Assembly: GCF_011420305.2 (NCBI RefSeq)
Contig: NZ_CP061769.1
Coordinates: forward strand, 1,227,001 to 1,291,000
Length of the DNA: 64,000 nt
Origin: Nocardioides ochotonae
Lineage (GTDB): Bacteria > Actinomycetota > Actinomycetes > Propionibacteriales > Nocardioidaceae
Reading direction: 5' to 3'
Shown here: piece after piece, positions 8,226 through 17,700 of the stretch
Layout: every line of letters starts with the position of its first letter
Position numbering within the stretch: the first letter of the stretch is position 1
The notes under the pieces: generated by a model
What the model saw: only the letters and a program-made list of their open reading frames with translations
Database searches by the model: none
What the model was told of the DNA's origin: nothing
Made by a program: the position numbers and the translations under genes

Positions 8226-8261
8226 GCGGCGGCGGGTCGTCGATGGACGGCCCGCCGCCGC
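8226..8261. terminator. Hairpin after the M14 gene
   Basis: Inverted repeat with 16-bp arms (8226-8241 and 8246-8261, one G-T wobble) around loop GATG, 20 bases after the carboxypeptidase stop. No T-run follows, as is common in high-GC actinobacteria. Confidence 0.65.
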
Positions 8262-8313
8262 GACCACGCGCGCACGCCTCACGACCCACCAGGCCAGGTC
8301 TCGCCAGGCTCGA

Positions 8314-8319
8314 TAGGGT
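8314..8319 (+). promoter_or_regulatory. -10 box of a probable leaderless promoter
   Basis: TAGGGT ends six bases before the GTG start at 8326, and the intervening bases are a G-run rather than a spaced ribosome site, which suggests leaderless transcription of the FAH gene and the overlapping gltX. Confidence 0.6.
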
Positions 8320-8325
8320 CGGGGG

Positions 8326-9135
8326 GTGCGCATCGCAAGGTTCACCACTGGTGAGGACCCGCTCTACGGAGTGGTGTCAGGAGAGCTCGACGACTTCGGG
8401 CAGCCCGACGAGGACAGCGTGGTGGTGGCCCTCGCGGGCGACCCGCTGTACGTCGGCCTGAAGCCGCTGGAGAGGGAGTACCGGCTGGCCGACGTGCGGC
8501 TGCTGGCGCCGGTGCTGCCCCGCAGCAAGGTGATCGGCATTGGGCGCAACTACGCCGCGCACGCCGCGGAGCTCGGCAACGAGCTCCCGAGCGAGCCGCT
8601 GATGTTCCTCAAGCCCAACACCAGCGTGATCGGGCCGGGGGACGCCATCCAGCGCCCTGAGCAGTGCGAGGACCTGCACTACGAGGGCGAGCTCGCCGTG
8701 GTCATCGGCCGGATCTGTCGCGACGTACCGGTCGAGAAGGCCACCGACGTCATCCACGGCTACACGATCGCCAACGACGTCACCGCGCGTGACCTGCAGC
8801 GCCGCGACGGGCACTTCACCCGCGCGAAGGGCTTCGACACCTTCTGCCCGCTCGGGCCGTGGATCGAGACCGACCTCGACCCGGCCGACTTCTCGGTCGG
8901 TCGCACGGTGCAGACCTTCCTCAACGGGGACCTGGTGCAGGACGGCTCGACCGCCGACATGGTCTTCGACATCCCCACGCTGGTGGCGCACGTCTCCAGC
9001 ATCATGACGCTGCTCCCGGGCGACGTCATCCTCACCGGCACCCCGGAGGGTGTCGGTCCCATGGAGCCCGGCGACGAGGTCGAGATCTCGATCGCCGGAC
9101 TCGGCTCTCTCACGAACAAGGTGGCACAGCGTTGA
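8326..9135 (+). CDS. Fumarylacetoacetate hydrolase family protein
   Basis: 269-residue FAH-superfamily enzyme, usually annotated as 2-hydroxyhepta-2,4-diene-1,7-dioate isomerase or acylpyruvate hydrolase. The metal-binding acidic triad of the family is visible: ExE in [13 protein letters not shown] and the distant Asp in [14 protein letters not shown]; the [14 protein letters not shown] substrate loop and the closing [11 protein letters not shown] are also typical. It hydrolyses or isomerises beta-keto acids of aromatic breakdown, but no other catabolic gene is near, so the substrate is open. Its stop overlaps the gltX start by three bases (TTGA), so the two genes are translationally coupled. 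The same pairing is found, from memory, in mycobacteria (Rv2993c-gltS). Confidence 0.85.
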   Translation: MRIARFTTGEDPLYGVVSGELDDFGQPDEDSVVVALAGDPLYVGLKPLEREYRLADVRLLAPVLPRSKVIGIGRNYAAHAAELGNELPSEPLMFLKPNTSVIGPGDAIQRPEQCEDLHYEGELAVVIGRICRDVPVEKATDVIHGYTIANDVTARDLQRRDGHFTRAKGFDTFCPLGPWIETDLDPADFSVGRTVQTFLNGDLVQDGSTADMVFDIPTLVAHVSSIMTLLPGDVILTGTPEGVGPMEPGDEVEISIAGLGSLTNKVAQR

Positions 9136-10613
9136 GCACCCAGACCCCCGACCGCCCCGTCCGCGTGCGGATGGCGCCGTCCCCCACCGGCAGCCCGCAC
9201 GTCGGCCTCGCCCGCACCGCGCTCTACAACTGGGCCTTCGCCCGGCACCATGGCGGCACCTTCGTCTTCCGCATCGAGGACACCGACAAGGAGCGCAACA
9301 CCGAGGAGTCCTACGAGGCGCTCATCGAGGTCATGCGCTGGCTGGGCCTGGACTGGGACGAGGGCGTCGTCGTCGGCGGCCCGCACGGCCCCTACCGCCA
9401 GTCCGAGCGCACCGAGATCTACGCCGACGTGCTGGCCAGGCTGCGCGGCTCCTCGCGCACCTACGACTGCTTCTGCACCACCGAGGAGGTCACCGCGCGC
9501 CGCAAGGCGTCCGGCTCCAAGGTGCTGGGGTACGACGGGTTCTGCCGTGAGCTGAGCGCCGAGCAGCGCGCGGCGTTCGAGGCCGAGGGTCGCCAGAGCG
9601 TCGTCCGGTTCCGGATGCCCGACGGCGAGATCAGCTTCCACGACCTGGTGCGCGGCGAGGTCTCCTTCCAGACCGAGTTCGTCCCCGACTTCGCGCTGGC
9701 CCGCGCGAACGGCGACCCGCTCTACACGCTGACCGCGCCGGTCGACGACGCCACGATGGAGATCACCCACGTGCTGCGCGGGGAGGACCTGCTGTCCTCC
9801 ACGCCGCGGCAGATCGCGCTCTTCGAGGCGCTCAAGGAGATCGGCGTCGCCACCGAGACGCCGGCCTTCGGCCACCTGCCCTACGTCATGGGCGAGGGCA
9901 ACAAGAAGCTCTCCAAGCGCGACCCCGAGGCCAACCTGCTCGGCTACCGCGACGCCGGCTTCCTGCCCGAGGGCCTGCTCAACTACCTCGCGCTGCTCGG
10001 CTGGTCGATCGCCGCCGACCGCGACATCTTCACCCTCGAGGAGATGGTCGAGGCCTTCGACATCGCCGACGTGAACCCCAACCCGGCGCGCTTCGACCTC
10101 AAGAAGGCCGACGCGATCAACGCCGCGCACATGCGCCTGCTCCCGATCGAGGAGATCACCGACCGGGCGCTGCCGTTCCTCAAGGACGCCGGTGTGGTCT
10201 CCGACCCGGTCAACGACGCCGACGCGCAGCTGCTGGAGCTGGCGATGCCGCTGGTCGGCGAGCGGATCAACAAGCTCGCCGAGGCCCCGGCGATGCTCGG
10301 GTTCCTCTTCGTCGACGAGGCGGACTTCGTGCGCGACGAGGCCGACGTGGCCAAGCTGCTCGACGAGTCGGGTCGCGCGGTCGTGCAGGCGTCGTACGAC
10401 GCCCTCGCCGGGCTCGAGGAGTGGTCGACCGCCGCGATCCAGGACGCCCTGCAGGCCACGCTGGTCGAGAAGATGGGCCTGAAGCCCCGTCACGCCTTCG
10501 GTCCCGTGCGCGTCGCGGTGACCGGGCGTCGGGTCTCCCCGCCGCTGTTCGAGTCCCTCGAGCTGCTCGGGCGCGAACGCGGCCTCGGGCGTCTCCAGAG
10601 CGCGCTCGCCTGA
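9132..10613 (+). CDS. gltX: Glutamyl-tRNA synthetase
   Basis: 493-residue class I synthetase that charges tRNA-Glu with glutamate. The HIGH-equivalent motif reads [14 protein letters not shown] at about residues 15-28 and the KMSKS-equivalent is KLSKR near residue 260; the C-terminal helical anticodon-binding domain is full length. Start is TTG 9132 inside the FAH stop. Most actinobacteria lack a glutaminyl-tRNA synthetase; the enzyme then also mischarges tRNA-Gln, which GatCAB corrects. That is supported here by context: a tRNA-Gln and a tRNA-Glu follow within 1.2 kb. Essential protein-synthesis enzyme of the cytoplasm. Confidence 0.96.
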   Translation: MSTQTPDRPVRVRMAPSPTGSPHVGLARTALYNWAFARHHGGTFVFRIEDTDKERNTEESYEALIEVMRWLGLDWDEGVVVGGPHGPYRQSERTEIYADVLARLRGSSRTYDCFCTTEEVTARRKASGSKVLGYDGFCRELSAEQRAAFEAEGRQSVVRFRMPDGEISFHDLVRGEVSFQTEFVPDFALARANGDPLYTLTAPVDDATMEITHVLRGEDLLSSTPRQIALFEALKEIGVATETPAFGHLPYVMGEGNKKLSKRDPEANLLGYRDAGFLPEGLLNYLALLGWSIAADRDIFTLEEMVEAFDIADVNPNPARFDLKKADAINAAHMRLLPIEEITDRALPFLKDAGVVSDPVNDADAQLLELAMPLVGERINKLAEAPAMLGFLFVDEADFVRDEADVAKLLDESGRAVVQASYDALAGLEEWSTAAIQDALQATLVEKMGLKPRHAFGPVRVAVTGRRVSPPLFESLELLGRERGLGRLQSALA

Positions 10614-10623
10614 GGCTCTGGCG

Positions 10624-11562
10624 ATGAACGAGCCGCTGGAGTACCACCGCCTCCAGCGGGCCACCCGCTGGGCATGGTGGCGTCCGCTCGCGGGCGTCCT
10701 CGTGCTCGGCGGGTTCTTCGTCGTGCTGGCGCCGGTGGTGGCGCTGCTGGCCTTCACCGTGGGCCTGGGGCTCACCGGCGCCGACGTCGCGGACTCGGTC
10801 GACCGGATGCTCGACACCGACGACCTGACGCCGTTGGCGCTGGGCTACCTCAACGCCTCCATCGCGCTGATGATCCCGGCCACCTGGCTGGTCGCCTGGG
10901 CCTTCCACCGGCAGCGGCCCGGGTGGCTGGCCTCGGTCGCCCCGCGGATCCGCTGGCCGTGGCTGCTGGTCTGCCTCGGCCTGGCGCTCCTCGCGCTGAT
11001 CCTCACGCTGATGGTCGCCGCCGTGCTGCCCGCGGCCGGGGACACCGGGGAGGTCAGCACCGAGGTCAACGGCTGGACGACGACCATGCGCGACTTCGTG
11101 CTGATCGTGCTGCTGCTCACCCCGCTGCAGGCGGCGGGGGAGGAGTACGTCTTCCGGGGCTACCTGACCCAGGCCTTCGGCGGTCTGATCGCCTCGCGCT
11201 GGCTCGCGGTGGTCGGGCCGGCGCTGCTGTTCGCGCTGGCGCACGGCGCCCAGGACCCGCAGATCTTCGTGGACCGGTTCGCGTTCGGGTTGGTCGCCGG
11301 GGTGCTGGTGATCCTGACCGGCGGGCTGGAGGCCGGCATCGCGATGCACGTGCTCAACAACTTCTTCGCCTTCGGCCTGGCACTCGCCTTCGGCGACATC
11401 ACCAGCGTGCTCAACCCCACCGGGGGCAGCTGGTGGAGCCTCGCGACCACGCTGACCCAGTCGGTGTCGTTCCTGCTGCTGAGCGTCGGCGCGGCCCGTC
11501 TGCTCGGTCTGCGGACCGTCGCGGAGCCCCCCGTTTTGGCACCCTCGGACACCCGTGTGTAA
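10624..11562 (+). CDS. CPBP-family intramembrane metalloprotease
   Basis: 312-residue membrane protein with about seven hydrophobic segments. The CPBP/Abi (Rce1-like) signature is clear: the EEYVFRGYL motif near residue 178, containing the catalytic Glu-Glu and Arg, then FALAHG, and a last motif with a conserved His/Asn (AMHVLNNFFAF). Family members cleave within the membrane or process bacteriocins and prenylated proteins; the substrate here is unknown. It begins ten bases after gltX with no clear terminator between, so it may be co-transcribed. Its TAA stop (11560-11562) lies inside the -10 box of the promoter for the tRNA pair. Confidence 0.85.
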   Translation: MNEPLEYHRLQRATRWAWWRPLAGVLVLGGFFVVLAPVVALLAFTVGLGLTGADVADSVDRMLDTDDLTPLALGYLNASIALMIPATWLVAWAFHRQRPGWLASVAPRIRWPWLLVCLGLALLALILTLMVAAVLPAAGDTGEVSTEVNGWTTTMRDFVLIVLLLTPLQAAGEEYVFRGYLTQAFGGLIASRWLAVVGPALLFALAHGAQDPQIFVDRFAFGLVAGVLVILTGGLEAGIAMHVLNNFFAFGLALAFGDITSVLNPTGGSWWSLATTLTQSVSFLLLSVGAARLLGLRTVAEPPVLAPSDTRV

Positions 11563-11565
11563 TGT
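11536..11565 (+). promoter_or_regulatory. Promoter of the tRNA-Gln/tRNA-Glu unit
   Basis: TTGGCA (11536-11541), an 18-base spacer, then TAATGT (11560-11565). The -10 box overlaps the stop codon of the CPBP gene. Expected start near 11572, some 46 bases before the first tRNA. Confidence 0.5.
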
Positions 11566-11617
11566 TTCCGATCGTGCCCAGCCGCGCAGCGGAGGGACAC
11601 AAGCACTGGTAAGTCAG

Positions 11618-11689
11618 TGGGATATGGTGTAATTGGCAGCACGACTGATTCTGGTTCAGTTAGTCTAGGTTCGAGTCCTAGTATCCCAG
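11618..11689 (+). tRNA. tRNA-Gln (CTG)
   Basis: 72-nt cloverleaf. Acceptor TGGGATA pairs with TATCCCA, discriminator G at 11689. Anticodon stem ACTGA/TCAGT encloses loop TTCTGGT with anticodon CTG (Gln). T arm has TTCGAGT between CTAGG and CCTAG. No CCA is encoded. Clustered with tRNA-Glu downstream of gltX. Confidence 0.95.
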
Positions 11690-11800
11690 CGAGATCGAGA
11701 CCACACGGTCACGATTTTGAAGCAGAACTGCGAAAGCGATAAAGTTCTGCGAGTCAGGCCGAGGGAGATCCGCAAGGATTGATCGAGGATGACAAGGCAA

Positions 11801-11873
11801 GCCCCCGTTGTGTAGCGGCCTAGCACGTCGCCCTCTCAAGGCGGTAGCGCCGGTTCGAATCCGGTCGGGGGTA
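11801..11873 (+). tRNA. tRNA-Glu (CTC)
   Basis: 73-nt cloverleaf. Acceptor GCCCCCG pairs with CGGGGGT (a terminal G-T), discriminator A at 11873. Anticodon loop CTCTCAA gives CTC (Glu). T loop TTCGAAT. No CCA encoded. The 111-base spacer after tRNA-Gln contains a small 8-bp hairpin (11722-11750), perhaps used in processing of a joint transcript. Confidence 0.95.
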
Positions 11874-11880
11874 CGTCACT

Positions 11881-11917
11881 CGAAGGGCCCGGAATCCGCA
11901 AGGATCCGGGCCCTTCG
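11881..11917. terminator. Terminator of the tRNA unit
   Basis: Hairpin with arms of about 16 bp starting CGAAGGGCCCGGA and one bulged base, loop GCAA, seven bases after tRNA-Glu. The 146 bases from here to the LCP stop hold only the REP-like hairpin at 12009-12041. Confidence 0.75.
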
Positions 11918-12008
11918 TGCATTTCCCGGAACCTTCCGGCCGCGTGCCGATCCGGCGGGCCGACTTCGGGACGTCGCCGGGGCCGGGGTGTTTCACCTCA
12001 CGTTGTAC

Positions 12009-12041
12009 GCCGAGTCGCGCCGCCACCAGGGCCGACTCGGC
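12009..12041. repeat. REP-like hairpin element, copy A
   Basis: 33-base imperfect palindrome with ends GCCGAGTCG and CGACTCGGC, 22 bases beyond the stop of the LCP gene. It matches copy B (21970-22002) at 27 of 33 positions, and a (C/T)AGGG...TCAGG flank follows both. It may act as terminator or REP-type element. Copy A is followed by a doubled TCAGGCGCAGAGGC, the second unit of which overlaps the gene end. Confidence 0.55.
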
Positions 12042-12063
12042 GCAGGGGGTCAGGCGCAGAGGC

Positions 12064-13230
12064 TCAGGCGCAGAGGCCGTTGGCGAGGGCCTGGGCGCGC
12101 CGGGTCTCCTCGTCCGGCTGCCCGGGGCCGGGGGACTTGCCGCCGGGGGAGGGGGAGCCCGACGGGTCTCCTGCGTCCGGCGTGCCGTCGGGCGGGTCGG
12201 CGGCGCTGATGCTGTCCTCGGAGAAGTCGCGGCCCAGCGGCTCGTCGGCGGCGATGCGCTTCCACAGCCGGTCGGCCTCGGGCGCCCACTGGAGCCGGTT
12301 CGCATCGGCCGGGTACGCCTCGAAGGGCACCGTGACGAAGCGGATCTCGCCGAGGTCGGTGTGGCGGAACTCCAGGGCCATGTCGGTCAGCTTGCGCAGG
12401 CTGTCGAGGTCCTCGTCGACGCGGATCGAGTCGGCGACCGCGGTGAGGAAGTCGTAGACCCTGGTGGGCTGGGCCAGCGTGCCCGCGGACAGCACCCGGT
12501 TGAGCAGCGAGGCGATGAACGCCTGCTGGCGCTTCATCCGGCCGATGTCGCCGGTGACCGAGAGCTGGCTGCGCTCGCGCACGTAGTTCAGCGAGTCGCG
12601 GCCGTCGAGCTCCTGGGTGCCGGCGTCGAGGAAGATGTTGTGCTCCGGGTCGTTCACCGCCTTGGGCAGGCACACGGTGACCCCTCCGACCGCGTCGACC
12701 ATGTCGACGAAGCCGCCGAACTCCAGCACCAGGTAGTGGTCGATGTACAGACCGGTCAGGCTCTCCACGGTCTGCACCGCGCACAGCGGCCCGCCGACGG
12801 CGTACGCCGTGTTGAACAGCGCCGGGTCCGCGCCCGCGGCCGTCCCGTCCGGCGACTCGCAGTCGGGACGGGCGACCATGGCGTCGCGCGGCAGGCTCAC
12901 GCCGTACGCCGAGCGCCGGTCCGCGGACACGTGGAGCAGGATGCTGACGTCGGAGCCGCCGGCGCCGCCCTCGCTGTCGATCCCGCAGCCCTCGCAGTCG
13001 CGCTCGTCGATGCCCATCACCAAGATGTTGAGCGGGGCCTTCGGGCCGGTGTGCTTCTTCTTGCTGACCTGGTGCGGAATCTCCTCACCGGCCTCGATGC
13101 GCCCGTCGATGCGCTGGTAGGCGATGGTCACCACGAGCGCGGTGATCAGCGCCAGCACGAGCTGGGTGGCCAGGACGACGCGAAGCACGGTCCGGCGGTG
13201 CGGTGGCGTGTGACTCGCGGTCTCGGGCAC
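12064..13230 (-). CDS. LytR-CpsA-Psr family cell-wall glycopolymer ligase
   Basis: 388-residue membrane-anchored protein. One N-terminal membrane segment (LRVVLATQLVLALITALVV) is followed by an extracellular LCP domain: NILVMGIDER, SLPRDAMV, FGGFVDMVDAVGGV, and the Arg-rich NYVRERSQL...GDIGRMKRQQ block that binds the polyprenyl pyrophosphate. LCP enzymes move secondary wall polymers (teichoic acids, or arabinogalactan in mycobacteria) from the lipid carrier to peptidoglycan. The C-terminal 45 residues are Pro/Gly/Asp rich. GTG 13230 is chosen as start; the frame is open further to 13347, but that overlaps the divergent gene and lacks family-like sequence. Confidence 0.87.
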   Translation of the reverse strand: MPETASHTPPHRRTVLRVVLATQLVLALITALVVTIAYQRIDGRIEAGEEIPHQVSKKKHTGPKAPLNILVMGIDERDCEGCGIDSEGGAGGSDVSILLHVSADRRSAYGVSLPRDAMVARPDCESPDGTAAGADPALFNTAYAVGGPLCAVQTVESLTGLYIDHYLVLEFGGFVDMVDAVGGVTVCLPKAVNDPEHNIFLDAGTQELDGRDSLNYVRERSQLSVTGDIGRMKRQQAFIASLLNRVLSAGTLAQPTRVYDFLTAVADSIRVDEDLDSLRKLTDMALEFRHTDLGEIRFVTVPFEAYPADANRLQWAPEADRLWKRIAADEPLGRDFSEDSISAADPPDGTPDAGDPSGSPSPGGKSPGPGQPDEETRRAQALANGLCA

Positions 13231-13345
13231 AAGCCCATGCTGACACCTCGGTGGTACCGGGGGCGTGCGTTCGCCGGGACACACGCCGTCCGTCGTGTCC
13301 GATTCCCGCCGGAAGTCGCTGCGCCGCCGGGTGGATGATGGAGTC

Positions 13346-14869
13346 ATGACGACGCCGAGCCTGCTGGACCGCGAGTCCTGCTACCGCGTGGTGAAGTCGC
13401 GCGACCGGCGCTTCGACGGCCGGTTCTACACCGCCGTGCGCACCACCGGGATCTACTGCCGCCCCAGCTGCCCGGCCCGCACGCCGGCGTTCCCCCACGT
13501 CACCTTCCACCCGACCGCAGCCGCCGCGCAGGCGGCCGGCTACCGCGCCTGCAAGCGCTGCCTGCCCGACGCCACCCCCGGCAGTCCCGACTGGGACGTC
13601 GCGGCCAGCGTGGCCGGCCGCGCGATGCGCCTGATCGCCGACGGGGTCGTCGACCGCGAGGGCGTGGACGGCCTGGCGCGCCGCGTCGGCTACACCCCGC
13701 GCCACCTCGGCCGCATCCTGCTCGCCGAGCTCGGCGCCGGACCGCTCGCGCTGGCCCGCGCCCGGCGGGCGCAGACCGCCCGGGTGCTGGTGGACACCAC
13801 CGACCTGCCCTTCAGCGACGTCGCGTTCGCCGCCGGCTTCGCCAGCGTGCGGCAGTTCAACGACACGGTCCGTGAGGTGTACGCCGCCACTCCCACCGAG
13901 CTGCGGGGGCGCCGCGGCGGGCGTCCTGCGACCGGCACGGTGACCCTGCGCCTCGCGGTGCGGGCCCCGTTCGCCGGACGCGCGCTGCTGGCGTTCCTGG
14001 CCCACCACCTGATCCCCGGCGTCGAGGTGGCCAGCACCGGACCGGACGGCAGCGGCAGCTACGCACGCACCCTCGACCTGCCGCACGGGCCGGGCACCCT
14101 GCGCCTCGACCTCGACGACGAGCCGCAGACGGGGACGACAGCCTTCGTGCCGCTCACGCTGAGCCTCACCGACCTGCGCGACGTCTCTGCGGCTACCGAG
14201 CGGGCCCGCCGCCTGGTCGACGGCGACTGCGACCCGGTCGCCGTGGACGAGCACTTCGCGGGTGACCCGCTGATCGGGCCGCTCGTGCGCCGCACGCCCG
14301 GCCTGCGGGTGCCCGGCCACGTCGACGGCGATGAGCTCGCGGTGCGTACCGTCATCGGCCAGCAGGTCAGCGTCGCGGGTGCCTGCACCGTCACCGGCCG
14401 CCTGGTCGCCGCCCACGGCCGGCCGGTCGAGACCGGCGTGCCCGGCCTGACCCACCTGTTCCCCCGCGCGGTGGACCTGGCGGACGTGGACCCCGAGACG
14501 CTGCCGATGCCGCGCTCCCGTGGCCGCGCGCTCACGGGCCTGGCCACCGCGCTCGCCGCCGGGACGCCCGCCCTCGACCGGGGCGCCGACCGCGACGACG
14601 TACGCCGTGCGCTGCTCGCGCTGCCCGGGATCGGGCCGTGGACGGCCGACTACGTCGCGCTGCGGGCGCTCGGCGATCCCGACGTGATGCTGTCCGGCGA
14701 CGTCGGCGTTCGCCGCGCGCTGCTGGGTCTGGGCCAGGACCCCGCCACCGCGCTCGATGCCGCCGAGCGGTGGCGACCCTGGCGCTCGTACGCGCTGCTG
14801 CACCTGTGGGACACCCTGATGCCCCGCCCCGACCCGATCGACACTGCCCAGAGCCTCCGGGAGACCTGA
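13346..14869 (+). CDS. alkA: Ada-type regulator fused to DNA-3-methyladenine glycosylase II
   Basis: 507-residue fusion. Residues 1-75 form the Ada metal-binding domain with Cys38, Cys42, Cys69 and Cys72 in the same spacing as E. coli Ada; Cys38 would accept methyl groups from phosphotriesters and turn on DNA binding. Residues about 85-180 form an AraC-type double HTH ([39 protein letters not shown]). The rest is an AlkA domain: [14 protein letters not shown], the helix-hairpin-helix [18 protein letters not shown], and the catalytic Asp in [11 protein letters not shown]. It senses alkylation and excises alkylated bases. ATG 13346 chosen. Two bases separate it from ogt, which supplies the methyltransferase half of classical Ada. 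Confidence 0.92.
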   Translation: MTTPSLLDRESCYRVVKSRDRRFDGRFYTAVRTTGIYCRPSCPARTPAFPHVTFHPTAAAAQAAGYRACKRCLPDATPGSPDWDVAASVAGRAMRLIADGVVDREGVDGLARRVGYTPRHLGRILLAELGAGPLALARARRAQTARVLVDTTDLPFSDVAFAAGFASVRQFNDTVREVYAATPTELRGRRGGRPATGTVTLRLAVRAPFAGRALLAFLAHHLIPGVEVASTGPDGSGSYARTLDLPHGPGTLRLDLDDEPQTGTTAFVPLTLSLTDLRDVSAATERARRLVDGDCDPVAVDEHFAGDPLIGPLVRRTPGLRVPGHVDGDELAVRTVIGQQVSVAGACTVTGRLVAAHGRPVETGVPGLTHLFPRAVDLADVDPETLPMPRSRGRALTGLATALAAGTPALDRGADRDDVRRALLALPGIGPWTADYVALRALGDPDVMLSGDVGVRRALLGLGQDPATALDAAERWRPWRSYALLHLWDTLMPRPDPIDTAQSLRET

Positions 14870-14871
14870 CC

Positions 14872-15354
14872 ATGTGGACCACGATCCAGAGCCCCATCGG
14901 CGAGCTGCGGCTCGTCGAGCAGGACGGCACGCTGTGCGCCATCGAGTTCACGCCGTTCCGCGAGCCCGGACCGGCCGGCCCGCGCGCCGACGACGTCCCG
15001 GTGCTGCGCGAGACCGCTCGCCAGCTCACGGCGTACTTCGCCCGCGAGCTGACGGAGTTCGACCTGCCCCTGGCACCGCGCGGGACCGACTTCCAGCAGC
15101 GGGTCTGGGCGGAGCTGCGGGCGATCCCGTGGGGCAGGACCGCCAGCTACGGCGAGGTCGCGCGGAGCCTGGGCCTGACCAACGCGGCGTCACGCGCCGT
15201 CGGGCTGGCCAACGGGCGCAACCCGATCCCGGTCGTGGTGCCGTGCCACCGCGTGATCGGCGCCAACGGCACCCTCACCGGGTACGCCGGGGGACTGCCG
15301 CGCAAGCAGCTGCTGCTCGACCTGGAGCGAACCGATGACGCGGTGCTGTTCTGA
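14872..15354 (+). CDS. ogt: Methylated-DNA-protein cysteine methyltransferase
   Basis: 160-residue suicide repair protein that takes the alkyl group from O6-methylguanine in DNA onto its active Cys. The PCHRVIG motif (residues about 124-130) contains that Cys; the preceding helix-turn-helix with [14 protein letters not shown] and the following [16 protein letters not shown] are canonical. Length is normal. It follows the Ada/AlkA fusion by two bases, so both are induced together, giving a complete adaptive response. It converges on the IclR gene with only seven bases between stops. Confidence 0.95.
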   Translation: MWTTIQSPIGELRLVEQDGTLCAIEFTPFREPGPAGPRADDVPVLRETARQLTAYFARELTEFDLPLAPRGTDFQQRVWAELRAIPWGRTASYGEVARSLGLTNAASRAVGLANGRNPIPVVVPCHRVIGANGTLTGYAGGLPRKQLLLDLERTDDAVLF

Positions 15355-15361
15355 GCGGTGC

Positions 15362-16087
15362 TCAGCCCTCGGCGGCCGCGCGGCGCAGCGACTCCGAGAG
15401 CCGCTCGGCGGCGGCAAGCACGGCCGGGGCGTGCATGCGCCCGGGCTGACGCGAGAGCCTCTCGAGCGGACCCGAGACGGACACCGCGGCGATGATCTTG
15501 CCGCTGGGGGAGCGCACGGGGGCGGAGACCGACGCGACGCCCTGCTCGCGCTCGCCGACCGACTGCGCCCAGCCACGCCGGCGGATGCCGGAGAGGGCGG
15601 CGGCGGAGAAGGCGGCGTTCTGCAGGCCGCGGTGCATGCGCTCGGGGTCCTCCCAGGCCAGCAGCACCTGAGCGGCCGAACCGGCGCGCATCGTGAGCTG
15701 CGAGCCGACCGGGATGGTGTCGCGCAGGCCGCTGGGGCGCTCGGCGGCGGCGACGCAGACGCGGTGCTCGCCCTGGCGGCGCCACAACTGGGCGGACTCG
15801 CCGGTGATGTCGCGCAGCCGCGCCAGCACGGGGCCGGCGGTGGCCAGCAGGCGGTCCTCGCCGGCGGCGGCGGAGAGCTCGGAGAGGCGCGGGCCCAGCA
15901 CGAAGCGGCCCTGCATGTCGCGGGCGACGAGGCGGTGGTGCTCCAGCGCCACGGCCAGGCGGTGGGCCGTGGGTCGGGCCAGACCGGTGGCGCCGACGAG
16001 GCCGGCGAGGGTGGCGGGTCCCGACTCGAGTGCAGTGAGCACGAGGGCGGCCTTGTCGAGCACGCCCACGCCGCTGGAAGTGTCCAT
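15362..16087 (-). CDS. IclR-family regulator of leuCD (NdgR/AreB/LtbR type)
   Basis: 241-residue regulator: N-terminal winged HTH (GVLDKAALVLTALESGP; LAGLVGATGLARPTAHRLAVAL) and an IclR effector domain (SAQLWRRQGEHRVCVAAAE; AAVSVSGPLERL). Divergent from leuC, the arrangement of the actinobacterial NdgR/AreB/LtbR and Rv2989 proteins, which control leucine and other amino-acid genes. ATG 16087 chosen; the open frame upstream has no family resemblance. The intergenic region holds several TCTCA/TGAGA inverted repeats that should be its operators, one of them just upstream of its own start, suggesting autoregulation. Confidence 0.88.
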   Translation of the reverse strand: MDTSSGVGVLDKAALVLTALESGPATLAGLVGATGLARPTAHRLAVALEHHRLVARDMQGRFVLGPRLSELSAAAGEDRLLATAGPVLARLRDITGESAQLWRRQGEHRVCVAAAERPSGLRDTIPVGSQLTMRAGSAAQVLLAWEDPERMHRGLQNAAFSAAALSGIRRRGWAQSVGEREQGVASVSAPVRSPSGKIIAAVSVSGPLERLSRQPGRMHAPAVLAAAERLSESLRRAAAEG

Positions 16088-16172
16088 ATGCCAATACTGC
16101 CGTCTCAGAACGTGGGATGCAAGTTGGTGGCATTCCTGGCCCGGCTGAACGGAGGGCGGGCAGGATGTGACC

Positions 16173-16206
16173 GAGACCGGTCTCACATGTTGAGAATCGA
16201 ATCTCA
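16173..16206. promoter_or_regulatory. Operator array for the IclR regulator
   Basis: Overlapping inverted repeats: GAGACCGGTCTC (16173-16184, perfect palindrome), TCTCA-N5-TGAGA (16181-16195) and TGAGA-N6-TCTCA (16191-16206). A further TCTCA half site lies at 16103-16107 by the regulator's own start. A TAGCCT -10 candidate for leuC lies at 16226-16231. The array fits IclR dimers or tetramers controlling both divergent genes. Confidence 0.6.
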
Positions 16207-16266
16207 GATCATGGGATTCGCGGAGTAGCCTCGCGGAGCAAGCGAGCCGTACACGAGGGAGTGGAC

Positions 16267-17679
16267 ATGGGTAGGACACTGGCGGAGAAGGTGTGGGACG
16301 AGCACGTCGTCCGATCGGCTGAGGGTGAGCCCGACCTGCTCTTCATCGACCTCCACCTGATCCACGAGGTCACCTCGCCGCAGGCGTTCGACGGTCTGCG
16401 TCTGGCCGGTCGCACGGTCCGCCGCCCCGACCTCACGCTGGCGACCGAGGACCACAACGTCCCCACCGTCAACTGGGACAAGCCGATCGCCGACCCGGTC
16501 TCGCGCACCCAGATCGAGACGCTGCGCAAGAACTGCGAGGAGTTCGGCATCCGCCTGCACCCGCTCGGCGACATCGAGCAGGGCATCGTCCACGTCGTCG
16601 GTCCGCAGCTGGGTCTGACCCAGCCCGGCATGACGATCGTGTGCGGTGACTCCCACACCGCCACCCACGGCGCGTTCGGCGCGATCGCCCACGGCATCGG
16701 GACCTCGGAGGTCGAGCACGTGCTCGCCACCCAGACCCTGTCGCAGGCCAAGCCGAAGACCTGCTCGGTGACCGTCAACGGCAGCCTGGCCGAGGGCGTC
16801 ACCGCCAAGGACCTGATCCTCTACCTGATCACCAAGGTCGGCACCGGCGCCGGCATGGGCCACATCGTCGAGTACCGCGGCCAGGCGATCCGCGAGCTCT
16901 CGATGGAGGGCCGGATGACCGTGTGCAACATGAGCATCGAGTGGGGCGCGAAGGCGGGCATGATCGCCCCCGACGAGACCACCTTCGCCTACCTCAAGGG
17001 CAAGCCCGAGGCCCCCAAGGGCGCCGAGTGGGACGCCGCGGTGGAGCACTGGAAGACCTACTACACCGACGAGGACGCGGTCTTCGACAAGGAGATCGTC
17101 ATCGACGCCTCCGAGGTCACCCCGTGGGTCACCTGGGGCACCAACCCCGGCCAGGGTGCGCCGCTGGGCGGCAGCGTCCCGGTCCCCGCCGACTTCGAGG
17201 ACAAGATCGAGCGCACCGCCGCCGAGAACGCCCTGGAGTACATGGGCCTGGAGCCCGGCACCACCTTGCGCGACGTCGCGGTCGACCACGTCTTCATCGG
17301 CTCCTGCACCAACGGCCGCCTGGACGACCTGCGCGCCGCCGCCGAGGTGCTCGAGGGCCGCCGGGTCGCCGACAGCGTGCGGATGATCGTGGTCCCCGGC
17401 TCGGCGCGGGTGCGCCTGGAGGCCGAGGCCGAGGGCCTGGACAAGATCTTCCTCGCCGCCGGCGCGCAGTGGCGTGGCGCGGGCTGCTCGATGTGCCTGG
17501 GCATGAACGACGACAAGCTCGACGGCCCGGTCCGCACGGCGTCGACGTCCAACCGCAACTTCGAGGGCCGCCAGGGCACGGGCGTGCGCACCCACCTGGT
17601 CTCGGTCCCGGTCGCCGCGGCGACCGCGGTCCGCGGCACCCTCTCGTCCCCGGCCGACCTCGTGTCGGTCACGGCCTGA
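16267..17679 (+). CDS. leuC: 3-isopropylmalate dehydratase large subunit
   Basis: 470-residue aconitase-superfamily subunit that isomerises 2- to 3-isopropylmalate in leucine synthesis, with LeuD. The 4Fe-4S cluster ligands are visible as one Cys in [13 protein letters not shown] and the pair in GCSMCLGMN. Substrate-site stretches [14 protein letters not shown] and ATEDHNVPT are canonical. ATG 16267 is preferred to GTG 16261 because GAGGGA (16255-16260) is six bases upstream. LeuD follows after 21 bases, forming a leuCD operon controlled by the divergent IclR regulator. Confidence 0.97.
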   Translation: MGRTLAEKVWDEHVVRSAEGEPDLLFIDLHLIHEVTSPQAFDGLRLAGRTVRRPDLTLATEDHNVPTVNWDKPIADPVSRTQIETLRKNCEEFGIRLHPLGDIEQGIVHVVGPQLGLTQPGMTIVCGDSHTATHGAFGAIAHGIGTSEVEHVLATQTLSQAKPKTCSVTVNGSLAEGVTAKDLILYLITKVGTGAGMGHIVEYRGQAIRELSMEGRMTVCNMSIEWGAKAGMIAPDETTFAYLKGKPEAPKGAEWDAAVEHWKTYYTDEDAVFDKEIVIDASEVTPWVTWGTNPGQGAPLGGSVPVPADFEDKIERTAAENALEYMGLEPGTTLRDVAVDHVFIGSCTNGRLDDLRAAAEVLEGRRVADSVRMIVVPGSARVRLEAEAEGLDKIFLAAGAQWRGAGCSMCLGMNDDKLDGPVRTASTSNRNFEGRQGTGVRTHLVSVPVAAATAVRGTLSSPADLVSVTA

Positions 17680-17700
17680 CCGCAGGAGCACTGAGACACC

